Shown one piece after another: positions 14,799 to 25,918 of a stretch of 64,000 nt of DNA. The stretch lies in assembly GCA_027422505.1 (NCBI GenBank), contig JAPQWV010000659.1, forward strand, positions 186,001 to 250,000, given 5' to 3'. Numbering within the stretch: the first letter of the stretch is position 1; each line of letters starts with the position of its first letter. This DNA is from Craterostigma plantagineum (lineage: Eukaryota > Streptophyta > Magnoliopsida > Lamiales > Linderniaceae). Made by a program: the position numbers and the translations under genes. Below the pieces are notes generated by a model. That model had not been told where the DNA came from. It searched no databases and worked only from the letters and a program-made list of their open reading frames with translations.

Positions 14799-17700
14799 AT
14801 GTGGGGAAATAACGGAGAAAGAATGCCTCAAATGACGAGGTTGATAGCAGTGGCCGTCGACCGCGATAGGACAAGCCAGAGCGCCTTCAAATGGGCCGTC
14901 GATAACATTCTTGCGAGGGGCCAAACTGCGATCCTCGTCCACGTCAGATTGAATCAGCCTTTGTCGGGATATTCTTCGCCATTAGTTTCACCTCGTAATC
15001 TTTCTTCTTTCTGATTCCTCTTACTAATAGCATGTTTTCGTATTATGTCATTATTACGCTGTGCTTTTGCTTCGTATTTAGGGCCAAATCAGATGTCTGA
15101 TGTAAGCCATGGAGCTGTGGAGGATCCTGACCTAAAGGACTTGTTTCTCCCTTTCCGCGTCTTATGTACTCGAAAAGACGTAAGCGTTCTCAATATCTTC
15201 GCTTCTCTTTATGAACATCTAAGCACATTCTTACAATATCAAGTGTCTGTCTTCATTTCATCAGATACAATGCTACGATGTTGTCCTGGACGACACAGAT
15301 GTTGCGAAAGCTATGACAGAGTTTGTCAAACTGTCTGCAATAGACGTGTTGATCGTTGGCTCTTCAGCCAAAGCCAGCAGCATTTTCAGGCATATATAGA
15401 CATTTCAGAATTCTCTACCGCTTTTATAAGATTTTTTTCTCAAAGCCCTGCTTTTTTTATCCGTCGCAGATTCAAATCAAAAGACATACCTGGGAATATA
15501 ATAAAGGGCATCCCAGATTTCTGCACTGTGTTCGTCATCAACAGAGGGAAGATTGCCTCCACGAAAGCTGCGGTTCGCCCGCCCCCATCGATTCTCAGCC
15601 CTCTTCGTCACCAAATAATGATGCAAGCCAAGAGCAGAGCAATCACCAGCCAAGATTCAACAGTACAATCACGAACCACCCCTCGAAGTTAGTACCTTTT
15701 TCCTGAAATTACCTGTCAATTTTTGATTCCTTCTACTGCGACGGATTTGAATTTCTGGGCTCGTACTATTACGCAGGCTCGTTCACGGGGCAGTCGAAGT
15801 CATGTGAGCCATCTCCACGTGCAAAACAGAGCGAGGCAACTTTCTTCAAGTATGTCGTCTTCCTTCCTTGCCCTAAAAGTTTATGTACTAATAATTCGTA
15901 ATAAATTCATGTGGAATAGGTCTCCGCTCACCCACCGTAAGGGTCCAAATGGGAGATCGTACGACCTTTCTCCGCCCGAGACTGATATATCGTTCGTTGG
16001 CTCTTCGAGGAGAAGTGTCGATATATTCCCTGCGTTCAATGAGTCCTTTGAAGTCGAAGGTGGGCCCACTCCTCCTCGTCTTTCGGGATTATCAGACGTA
16101 GATAGTTCAGTAGTCGACTCGTGGCACATCCCACGCAAGTCAATGGAATTAACGACTCCGCCCGAACTCTCCCCTCGGCCTGAGAATGATAAGATGTTTG
16201 CCTCGCACTCCCACTCGCAGTCTATTGTAAGGGCCGAAACCTCATTCGTTATTACATCTTAAACTCCCCAACATTGGAAAATTATATAATGCAATAAAAT
16301 AACGTCGCAGGACGACGTAGAAGCAGAAATGAGACGGTTAAAGCAGGCGCTAAAGCAAACAATGGATATGTACAGCACTGCCTGCAAAGAAGCACTATCA
16401 GCCAGAGAAAAGGCACAAGAAAGATCCCTCCTATTTTTCTCTTTCGGCAAATATTTACTGCTGTCGCTCAAGTGCGTGCGATTTTCGCAGGCTAATGAGC
16501 TTCACCGTTGGAAATTGGAAGAAGAGAAAAGGCTAGAAGAAGCTCGGCTGCAAGAGGAAGCAGCCATGTCCCATGCAGAGAAGCAAAAAACAAAATCTCA
16601 GACAACCTTCAATCATCCTCAAACAGCTGGTCAGAGGATATCAGAGATCGAAGCTCAAAAGAGAGCCAACTCATCGATGAATTCCTCACAGGATTCTGGA
16701 GAAAAAAACCGTGAGCAAAGAAGCCCCATTGCATTCCAAGCTTGCAGATACAGAAGGTACACCATTGAAGAGATCGAAGTTGCTACAGAGTATTTCGCTA
16801 AATCTAGAAAAATCGGAGAAGGAGGATATGGGCCTGTTTTCAAGTGTTACTTGGATCACACCCCAGCTGCTGTCAAAGTCCTTCGCCCCGACGCTGCCCA
16901 GGGAAGATCACAGTTTCAACAAGAGGTAGCCCAGTAACAACCATACTTTTCTGTTCGACTATTACTCATCATCGCTGAGATCTAAGGTTCTCTTGTACTT
17001 GTCCACAACACGACAATGAAATAGGTCGAGATCTTAAGCTCCATAAGACATCCAAACATGGTACTTCTCCTCGGCGCCTGCCCTGAGTACGGTTGCTTAG
17101 TCTACGAATACATGTCCAGCGGTAGCTTAGAAGACCGTTTACTCAGACGGGGAAGCACCCCACCGCTGACCTGGCAACAGAGGTTCAGAATCGCAGCTGA
17201 GATAGGAACGGGCCTTCTCTTCTTACACCAGACCAAGCCCGAGCCATTAGTACACAGAGACCTCAAGCCCGCGAATATTCTGCTCGACAGAAACCTTGTG
17301 AGCAAGATTAGCGACGTGGGACTGGCAAGGCTCGTCCCTTCATCAGTTAATGATACTGTTACGCAGTATCGTATGACGTCGACGGCAGGAACATTCTGTT
17401 ACATAGATCCCGAATATCAGCAGACGGGAATGCTAGGCGTGAAATCAGACATATACTCTTTGGGAATCATTTTCTTGCAGATTCTTACTGGGAAATCGCC
17501 GATGGGCTTGTCCCATCACGTCGCCAAAGCAGTCGAACATAACACTTTTAAGGAACTTTTGGATCCCACCGTTCTCGACTGGCCTTTCGAAGAGGCCTTA
17601 GAGCTGGCAAAGTTAGCGCTTAAGTGCGCCGAGCTCAGAAAGAAGGATAGGCCCGATCTTGGGAAAGTTGTGCTGCCTTATCTGAACAAACTGAGGGAGC

Positions 17701-17984
17701 TTGCCGACGAGTTTGACTCACAAGGGGTTCCCTGGAATTCGAATGCTTCGCCTCACTACGGCGAAGTCGAGTCAAAGGTAAGCAAAGTCCGAATCATGCC
17801 ATGCGCACTATTTTATCTCAAGATATATGACCACCTAATAAATCTTTGCGCAATATTCTCATGATTGATAGTCACCTCTGCTAATTTACTGATACGATCC
17901 TTCACACTACTGCAGGAATACGTGAGTTATCCTATGTCTACAGGGTCAAGCTCGGACGGGAAATCAAGCTCAGACGGAAAGTAA
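14799..17984 (+). CDS. USP-domain receptor-like cytoplasmic kinase (RLCK IX type)
   Basis: Ser/Thr protein kinase with an N-terminal universal stress protein (adenine nucleotide alpha-hydrolase-like) domain. Exons: 14799-14994, 15082-15179, 15265-15389, 15470-15687, 15777-15849, 15920-16226, 16311-16412, 16491-16925, 17025-17777, 17916-17984; 791 aa in continuous phase. Order: USP domain (about 15-165), a disordered linker with conserved SPLTHRKGPNGRSYDLS, a coiled coil (about 315-400), then the kinase: GEGGYGPVFKC loop, AAVKVL lysine, HRDLKPAN (catalytic Asp597), DVG (615-617) in place of DFG, and an AGTFCYIDPEYQ activation segment. DVG is usual in this family. There is no C-terminal U-box, unlike the related PUB kinases. 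Two introns need GC donors (after 15389 and 16412); the second can be read through in frame, adding 26 aa. Resembles At2g24370/At4g31230 from memory. Confidence 0.92.
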
Positions 17985-18307
17985 TCAAGAATTAGTTTCA
18001 GTTGTATGGAGAATAGCCGATCAAACTAACCGTTGTTGAGATAAAGATCAAACAAGTACTCTCTGTTGAGTGTTGAGTCAGTTTACTGTCTTTGATCTGC
18101 AAAAGATCAATGTGGTTTCTGTTCTTTATAGGCAAATACTCTTTCGTCGTGTGAGTCAGTGATCATTCGGATTTAGTTAGAAGAGTCAACACAACATTGT
18201 AATCTCATTATAGGACAGATTCAAACAGTAGTAAGAAAATGATCTTATTATAACACAATTTCTTCTCTAGTTATGATTACTCTCCTTACAATCCACATAC
18301 CAAAGGA
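17985..18307. other. Convergent 3' ends of the kinase and fibrillin genes
   Basis: A 323-bp stretch between two stop codons on opposite strands. It should hold both 3' untranslated regions. No other feature seen. Confidence 0.55.
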
Positions 18308-19249
18308 TCAAGAGCTAGGCTTGCGCCTCTGAAACACGAATAACGAACCTCTCGAGCCTTTCCCGAGCCTCATCTCCTCATCTATGTACGTAATTTGCAG
18401 CTTCACTTCGCTCTCTCCGCCGTAGCTGAACTCAGCACTACCAAGCTTGAGCTGTGGCGGCTCAAACACAACTTGTATCCATTTCTCATCCAAAGCTGTC
18501 AACTTCCCTGCAAGTTTTACGCTCCGACATCTTCGCTGGTCTCGTAACGAATAAAGAAAGAGCAAATCGTACACTTACCCTTCAGCGAAACCTCTCCATC
18601 GATTAATCCGAGGAGATTAAACGACACTCTGTTTCTTACCACATCTGGCGCTTCGACGATCTGTATCATTTCCTTCGTTTTAAACACTAGCCTACCCAAT
18701 GAACTTCGAAATCCACCGCCTGGCGATGTAGGGTTCGAACAGTACAGTACATCCCACTCTGCAGAGATTTTTTTGCCCTTCGTTCGTATAAACCCATCAA
18801 GAGAAAGTCGTATGAGAAGAAATCATGAGCATGTATGAGGTTCGACCTCCGAATATGAGAGGGCATTTCACGGGCTCGTCGACGCAAAACGCCTGCAACT
18901 CGTCGGCCACGTCGGCGACCTTTCGGTGCTCATCTCCTGCGAGCAAGACTCCTCTGTCCGTGCCCACAACCTGCTCGATTAAAATACAGATCAAAGGCGA
19001 GACGCGGGGAACGAAAGCGGGAAAACACAGAGAGAATGGGCAAACCTTTTCTATGATTTCTTGAACCAAACCTTCGGGCCTCGTCGGCGAAGGAGATACC
19101 GCCGACAGGGAAGCGGACACAACCCCGACCGAACCGCGGCGTCGCCGCCGTGCTAGATGAAGGTTACGGTTCGCAATCCTCGACGACGACAAGGGGAGCG
19201 AGATTTTAGGGAAGGAATTAACGGCGGAAGAAGTCGCGATGGTCGCCAT
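18308..19249 (-). CDS. Plastid lipid-associated protein (fibrillin, FBN6/PAP8-like)
   Basis: Chloroplast fibrillin, a lipocalin-like protein of thylakoids and plastoglobules. Exons on the minus strand: 19249-19046, 18970-18847, 18758-18579, 18507-18308; 235 aa. Residues 1 to about 55 are rich in Ser, Ala and Arg with few acids, as in a chloroplast transit peptide. The PAP/fibrillin domain follows, with VGTDRGV, CPLIFGEWDVLYCSNPTSPG near its start and the terminal block GSRGSLFVFQRR. I judge it closest to the FBN6 group from the VGTDRGV and PTSPGGG motifs; subgroup is less certain than family. The start is the ATG at 19249; no better upstream ATG exists in frame. It lies tail-to-tail with the kinase and downstream of the H+-ATPase on the same strand. 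Confidence 0.85.
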
Positions 19250-19401
19250 TTTCACAGGTTCGTTCAAACAGTTTCCGAGCTGAGCTCAGCAAGCTCTTGT
19301 TCGAACTTCGAAGGTGTCTGCAAAATCTAAAAGCGGGACCCACTCTTCTTTACGTAGTGGGCGGGATTATGACACGTGGCAGATTCATTATCTCGTGTTT
19401 T

Positions 19402-19464
19402 TGGGCCCTTATTCAAGTACCTTGGGCTCATTCTCGTAAAGGCCCAATTCGAATATCTTGGGCT
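19402..19464 (-). promoter_or_regulatory. Clustered site II boxes upstream of the fibrillin gene
   Basis: Four TGGGCY elements in either orientation at 19402, 19423, 19441 and 19459. Two lie in a repeated 14-bp phrase CTTGGGCTCATTCT. They sit 150-215 bp upstream of the fibrillin start, and also just beyond the H+-ATPase stop, so the two genes share this 430-bp gap. Confidence 0.6.
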
Positions 19465-19681
19465 CATTCTCATTTTTAATCCACCTCACTTTTCTTCCTT
19501 GCAGATAAGGAAGAGGAGAGGACTAAAGTTAAAGATATAAGCAGATTTGATTTCAACACACATTTCTAGAGTACAAACTATAGTACTAATTATTTCCTCT
19601 CCTCAATTATTGAGAATAGCACACTACGCTAACCTAAGAGTAGTTTCCATAAACTTCAAGCAAAGGCCAATCAATCAATCC

Positions 19682-22600
19682 TCACACTGTGTAGTGCTGT
19701 TGAATCGTGTCGATATCCAATCCCTTGAGCTTCACGACGGACTCCACGTGTCCCTTCAAAGTATGAAGCTCCCTAAGCCTCGCAACCTCGGCTCGCCGCT
19801 TAGCTTGCTCGGCGATCTCAGACAGCTCCCTATAGCTGTTCTTGTCGGCAAATAGGGTAGCAGCCTCCGGCGGCTGAAGCCCATGCAGCGTCCTCTGCGC
19901 GGCGGCCCACTGCGCCTCTCTCTGCTCTTTCCCATAGTTCGACTTGGTCGTAAAAGCAGTCTGCGTTCGTCCACACACGCGTAAGAGATTTGCATATAAA
20001 TAGCGTGTAATAAGAATTCCATCATCATCATCATTCATTTCACCTTGTTCTCCAAGAGATTGTCCCACGCCTTTCCGCTCAAGACGTAGCGAATGCAGAA
20101 CTTGAGAACGTCGAGGGGAACGTACGTTACTACGCTGTAGAGCCATATGACGCCTGCCCAGCCCCATCCGCACCCTTTTATGCTCGCGAATTCCCAGTTT
20201 GCGTACACGGCGATCAGCGTAGCCACCTGCCGATTTAAATGTCTTTTCGGTTAATCTGCGTCTTAGGGGCTGGTCACGCTACGGGGACGATTGGATTAAA
20301 GGGTTGCAATTTTTGGGACGGTACGTTCCGAAATTGAAGCAATTTGTTACCAGTTGAGCTACGACGAAGGCGCACATCAAGAACATTCCTGGGCGTTCGG
20401 CGTAGGACCAGCCTCGGGACCTCGTCACGAATATGAGCGCTTGGCTGACGATGCTCACTTGAAGGTACAAAGCGGCCATCGTTTCCCTCGGGCTATCTCT
20501 GATCGATCTTACGCCGAACTTGCGCTGCGTTTTTCGTTTCGGAAAAAGTTAAACTTCTAAGGCGCACGCTCTCTTTTTCTTTTTTTGCTTCGTGAAATAA
20601 CGGAGACTTACCGAGAAGAAATCCGTGTCATGCATGGCCCAGAAGAAGAGGACGGTTCCCAACGCTAAGTATCCGCCTAACACGATGCCCGTGGCAAAGA
20701 TCTCCTTCAGCTTCCAACTGTCTGGCATTGGCGAAGGCTTCACTCGATCCTTTGATATCGTCATAATAGTGCCTGGAGAATTTTTCGCATATGTTTTACG
20801 TTATGGTGCGGTTGGCATGCAAAATTCAATGCGTTATGTTAGGATACGCGAAACGTAGTAGTGTACAATGATCCCGCTGCATATCATTACATTATTCTTT
20901 TCTTTTCCGGGTTGGATCCCGCATACCACCCTTAAAGCGTCGAGAAAATAGTTAAAATCCCATCAGTTTCGAATAAATGGATGGAGGCTCACCGTCGTTA
21001 AGGATGGCTATGATCAGAATCATGAACGGAGCGAAATCGAACTTCCATATCAAGGCGATGAGCATGAATCCAAACTGCGTCAAGAATAATATACAGATTC
21101 GTCAGCGCGATAATTTTCTTCCCGCCAACGTAAATCCATCCCAACATGCGTGCCTATCTTTATAGCTCGTACGTACCACTATACGGATCGTAATCGAGAC
21201 GGCGTATATCTGCATTTAGGAGAAAAAGAAGAATAAAAGTAAAAGAAACGCCGGCGAAATCGTGAGGCACGAAAAGTTCTGCGTTGCAAAAAAAAAAAAA
21301 CGATTAGCGAACTGATCGACTAACCGTATAGTTTTTCATCCTCTGGAAAATAGCGCGGCTCGTCAAAACGGCGCTTATTATGACGCTGAGCCCGGGCTCG
21401 GTCAGGACGATGTCCGACGCGCCCCTCGCGGCGTCTGTCGCGTCGGCCACGGCGATTCCGATGTCCGCTTTCTTAAGGGCCGGCGCGTCGTTTACGCCGT
21501 CGCCCGTCATTCCGCATATGTGGTTCCTCTCTTGCAGTCTCTTCACAATCTCGTACTTATGCTCTGGAAGAAGGGGCGGAAAACGAAACATTGCCTATCT
21601 GTAATAACCGAAAAACGGCGCAATTATTAATTAGCGAGCTATAAATTACCCGGGAAAACTCCGGCGAAGCCGTCGGCCTTTTCGATGAGCTCGTCGACGG
21701 GCAGTCCGGCGATGGATTCGTCTTTGTCCTGGCCGAGAAGCGAGGAAGATGGGTACATGTTTGTTCCCATCCCGAGCCTTCTCCCCGTTTCTTTCGCTAT
21801 TGCGAGCTGATCTCCTGAAAAAAAGAAAAGGATCCGAAGAAATTGCCGAATTTCGCTATTAGAGGGAATAAAAAAAAAAGGCATCGGAAGGTAGCTTTTT
21901 ACCGGTGATCATCTTTACGTTGACTCCGAGGTTTAAGGCCTGTTTGATCGTTTCTGCGCTGTCGTGCCTCGGCGGGTCGAACAGAGGCAGCAGTCCCACG
22001 AGCTGCCACGGTCCTCCCGGACTGTCCTTCGTCTTCTCGGGAATTTCCTGACAAGAAAGACGCATACGAAGAACAAAAATGCCTCAAAAAAGACGCCCGA
22101 AAAAACGACTCAAAATCGAGAGAGCAGCAAACAAACCTGTCTTGCTACGCCAAGGGAACGAAGGCCACGCTCGGCGAACTTATCGATCACGGCGTGAACC
22201 TTCCTCCTCACGTCCTCTTTGCTATTGCACAATGCCAATATCTGCGCCATAACAACAGCAAAAAGCAGTTTATATAGATAGTTACACACAAAAAAACACA
22301 TATACACGTACCTGCTCGGGCGCGCCTTTGCTCGCCCGATGCCACCCTCCCTCAGAATCCACGTACGTCAACGCCGTCCGCTTATCGACGGGGTTAAACG
22401 GCAGAAAATGAACCTCCCTCAAGCCCGCCCTCGCCTTCAAGACATTAATTAATTTTAGAAGTCATATATGCTTATTATTTTTTCAGTCCCGTACATTCAG
22501 TATTGCAACCAAAGTCTCACGGCGGCAATTTTAGGACAGTAAGTTTCAAAATTCAGCCAGAAAGCTAACAAGATAGCACACCTCCTTGGGATCGGCGAGC

Positions 22601-24290
22601 ATCCCGACGATAGCAGCATCTATAGCGTCCTGATTCTCCGTCCTCGAAGCCCTAGCGGCCAAAAGTATAACGTGCTCCTTATCCACGCCCCTTACGAAAA
22701 CCTCGACGAGCCCTCGATCCACGGTGAGCTTATTCAGCGTCAGAGTCCCCGTCTTGTCGCTGCACAGAACGTCCATCCCGGCCATCTCCTCGATGGCCGT
22801 CATCCTCTTCGTGATTGCGCCCTGCTGGGAGAGCCTGTGGGACCCGATGGCCATCGTAACCGACAGAACCGTCGGCATGGCGATGGGAATCCCGCCGATC
22901 AGGAGCACGAGGAGGTTGTCGATCCCGTCCCTGTACTTCCTCCGCTGTATGGGGTACATCACGACGAGCTCGACGACGATCCCCAAGAGGATGGAGCATA
23001 TGCAGAAGTTTCCGATGGCGGTGAGGACTTTCTGGAAGTGGCCGACGTTCTGAGTGCTGTCGACGAGGTGGGCCGCCTTTCCGAAGAATGTGTGCACGCC
23101 CGTGGCGATGACGACGGCCTCGATCTCGCCCTGCTTGCACGTCGAGCCCGAGAAGACCTCGTCGGAGGGGTTCTTGGTCGCCGGGAGGGATTCGCCGGTC
23201 AGGGCCGACTGGTCGACTTTCAGCGGGTCGCCTTCTAGGAGGCGGGCGTCGGCCGGGATTATGTCGCCGAGCTTTATGCTGATTATGTCCCCCGGGACGA
23301 GGATCGATGCGTCTCGTTCCGCCCAGCGCCCGTCCCTCAGGACCTTTTTGACGTAAAACACGGTTTTTCTTTTTTAGGCGCGAAAAAAAAAAAAGCGCAC
23401 GGAGAGGGGCGACGGAAGGACGACGGGAGACTAGTCGTGTTGAAAATTTAGTATATAAGATTTTAAAAGTATACAGTTTCCGTCGGCTTAAACTTTTAGG
23501 TGAAGTGGTCGTTCAGCAGCATGCATCACAGCTCGTGTGAAACCTTGCGACCATTTCATTAAGAAAAGAACTACACGTTTAAGGCTTGACAATAAAGAAA
23601 TCAGGCTACACAACATGTGATTTTTAGGTGAAGTGGTCATTCGGCAAGCAAATAGAAGCGTGCACACCTTAGTTTTGGGGGCGAGGCCGGCCATGAGGGC
23701 GGCGGCGGCGTTGCCTGCGTTGTTCTCTTCGATGAAGCTGATGGTTGAGTTTATTAAGAGAAGCGCGACGATCCCCACAAAGTCTTGCCAGTCGGGGGGT
23801 CGGCCGCCGCCGTTGGCCAAGACGATGGCCATGAGAGCGGCGGCTTCCATGACCCACGAAAGCGGGTTCCACATGAACCCCAAGAACTTTAGAATCTTGC
23901 TCTCCTAATAAAAGATTTAGGTGGAAAAAAATATTATTACGACGATGAGGTGGTTGGTTTTTTTTTTTTTTTTTTTTTTGAATGTTTTTTGGCACCTTTT
24001 TCTCTTCCAATTTGTTGGGACCGAAGATCTTGAGCCTGTTTTCTCCTTCCTCGGACGTAAGGCCTTCCCTGGTGCATTTCAGCTGCTCGAAAACTTCGTC
24101 GACTGGGATTCTTTCCTATGTAATGTGAAGTTCGACAGAAACTGATGAGAAGCAAGGTAATCGAAAAGAGAGCAGAATATAGCATGCAAAACTATATGGA
24201 AGAAGGTCGAAGAATAAATTAGCTAATCATAACCAAATCAATGGCTTCATTCTTGATTTCTTCGAGGCTTATTGCTGTATTGCTTCCCAT
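19682..24290 (-). CDS. Plasma-membrane H+-ATPase (P3A type, AHA family)
   Basis: Proton pump that exports H+ at the cost of ATP and energises nutrient uptake. Fifteen exons on the minus strand: 24290-24234, 24115-23996, 23904-23668, 23343-22582, 22434-22312, 22241-22137, 22047-21903, 21814-21650, 21563-21325, 21209-21177, 21074-20993, 20772-20612, 20524-20351, 20226-20044, 19960-19682; total 954 aa, the family norm. All key motifs are present: TGES (187-190), PIAMPTVL in membrane segment 4, CSDKTGT with the phosphorylated Asp334, [18 protein letters not shown] in the hinge, and a C-terminal autoinhibitory region ending QQHYTV, whose penultimate Thr953 is the known 14-3-3 binding phosphosite. 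Exon 10 is only 33 nt. Position in the block suggests the AHA5 lineage (At2g24520, from memory). Reading frame intact throughout. Confidence 0.97.
23344..23667. repeat. Direct repeat inside H+-ATPase intron 3
   Basis: This intron is longer than its neighbours and carries TTTTAGGTGAAGTGGTC twice, at about 23495 and 23621, 127 bp apart. A partly inverted form, CGACCATTTCA, lies between them at about 23549. This suggests an old small insertion or duplication; no terminal repeats are clear. Confidence 0.5.
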
Positions 24291-25918
24291 ATGATATTTC
24301 GGCGCAGGGAAGAAAGAAGAGGGGTTATGTAAAGAAGAAGTTTTTGCTATGAGAAGGCGAAGAGCAGAGCTACTGCTCAAGAATAATGGCGGCGATTCAT
24401 GAGAATTGAGAATTAAGGTTGTGTCTACGAGCGTTGGGCTTATTGTATATGGTGGGGGAGTGTTTTGTTCATAGCACTATTCTTTTCTGGGGGAGGGACT
24501 ATATGTGTATATATATATGTGTGTGTGTGTGTTGGTATTATAGGTATCATGCTACGTGGCTGTTGTGTGTGTAAATACACGTCAAGTGTGTGAAGTTGTG
24601 TAATAAATATCATCCTCGCCACTTTGGATCGATGCCCTTTGAGCATTCTAATGGTTATTTTATTCCCACAATTGACTCTTTTTTTTGCAAGGTAATAAAA
24701 AGGGGAATTATTACATCTCGAAGTATACGTTAAAATTTCAATGGATTCTGCTGATTTTTTAATGTTTTGATTTCGTTAGCTATTTGTAACATTCATGATA
24801 TCACGACGGCACCTCACAAAAATGTCAAAATTGTCATATCTTATACGTAATTGCCATATTATTGTTCCCACTACAGTGTATATAAAATGCTATATCTTTT
24901 TTCAAACTAATGTCATCATCAAAGGTTTAGTTGGATACGATTCCTATGAAGAAAATCAAGGGCGTTTGTCAAAGTATAGATGAACATGATGATGATTTAT
25001 TTGGATGGACTCAATTGAATGGATTCACATGCATGCACGCAAACGATACCAGCATGATCTCTTTATTCTATTCTATATTTTCTCAATAGTTGTTTTGAAA
25101 AAGAAAAATGTATGTACATCATTCATATATTTGTTACTAGTATTTGAAGAAAAAAAAGGGTTCTTTGCATATCTCAGCTCTTCTGGTCTGTTCATGATAG
25201 GCATGGCCTCGCCTTTTTCACAAGTCGTCACAGACTAACAGCTTTATTTGACGATTCTTCACATGAAACTTACCATATCCAAATATCACAAAACAAACCA
25301 TGTGATTGCTTTGCTTTATTTACATAGCTGTTGTCCCTCCAAGAAAAAACGACCCTTCTTTCTTTTATATTATCTACCATAATTATTATCTTAAGAAGGA
25401 AAGCGTGCACGAATTTTATCAAGATAACTCCGAATTTAGTAGTCAGTGGAATACAATAACTGAAAATATGGATGTGGAATTTGAATTGTTCGATGCGTGC
25501 ATGGAATTTGGTTTGGGTGTAATAAGAACCATTCACTGATAACCAACTTTCGAACATCGTTTCTTCGATAGACCAACAATAATTTGCCATTCAAAAGAAT
25601 GAAGACACCAAGTCGTATATGTTCTGTACTGTATTGTGCCAAGAATCAAATTCTTTCCACTATTATGAGCAAGCAGAGATTGCGATATATGGTCGAATAA
25701 AAATATTATTCAATCTAAGCTAGCAACACACGAATAATTTATAACTTAGGGTTCAGTTCATCACCACGTGACAGAATCCCATAAGCATCTAAACTAGAAC
25801 TAAAAAACTGCAGAAAACAAACAAGTTCGAAACCTAAACAATAAACAGTAACTTGAGAAGAATTGGGCAGTGTTAGGGCCTAGTGTACACAATAATGCTC
25901 TTTAGTTTAAGACCTTTG
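24291..25918. other. Spacer between H+-ATPase promoter and KAKU4
   Basis: Begins with the H+-ATPase leader and promoter. An (AT/GT)n microsatellite lies at about 24503-24532. Short ORFs on both strands (for example 25270-25590 minus) show no recognisable domain. No transposon ends identified. Confidence 0.5.

Noticed and set aside
15723..15776. Kinase exon 5 extending upstream through DGFEFLGSYYYA in the correct frame
   Set aside because: No acceptor AG exists before it, and phase from exon 4 (donor at 15688) joins correctly only at the ACGCAG acceptor.
17367..17400. DVG instead of DFG in the kinase, suggesting a pseudokinase
   Set aside because: The catalytic Lys, HRD and activation segment are present, and DVG is normal in USP/U-box kinases of this family. 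(The DVG itself lies near 17311-17319.)
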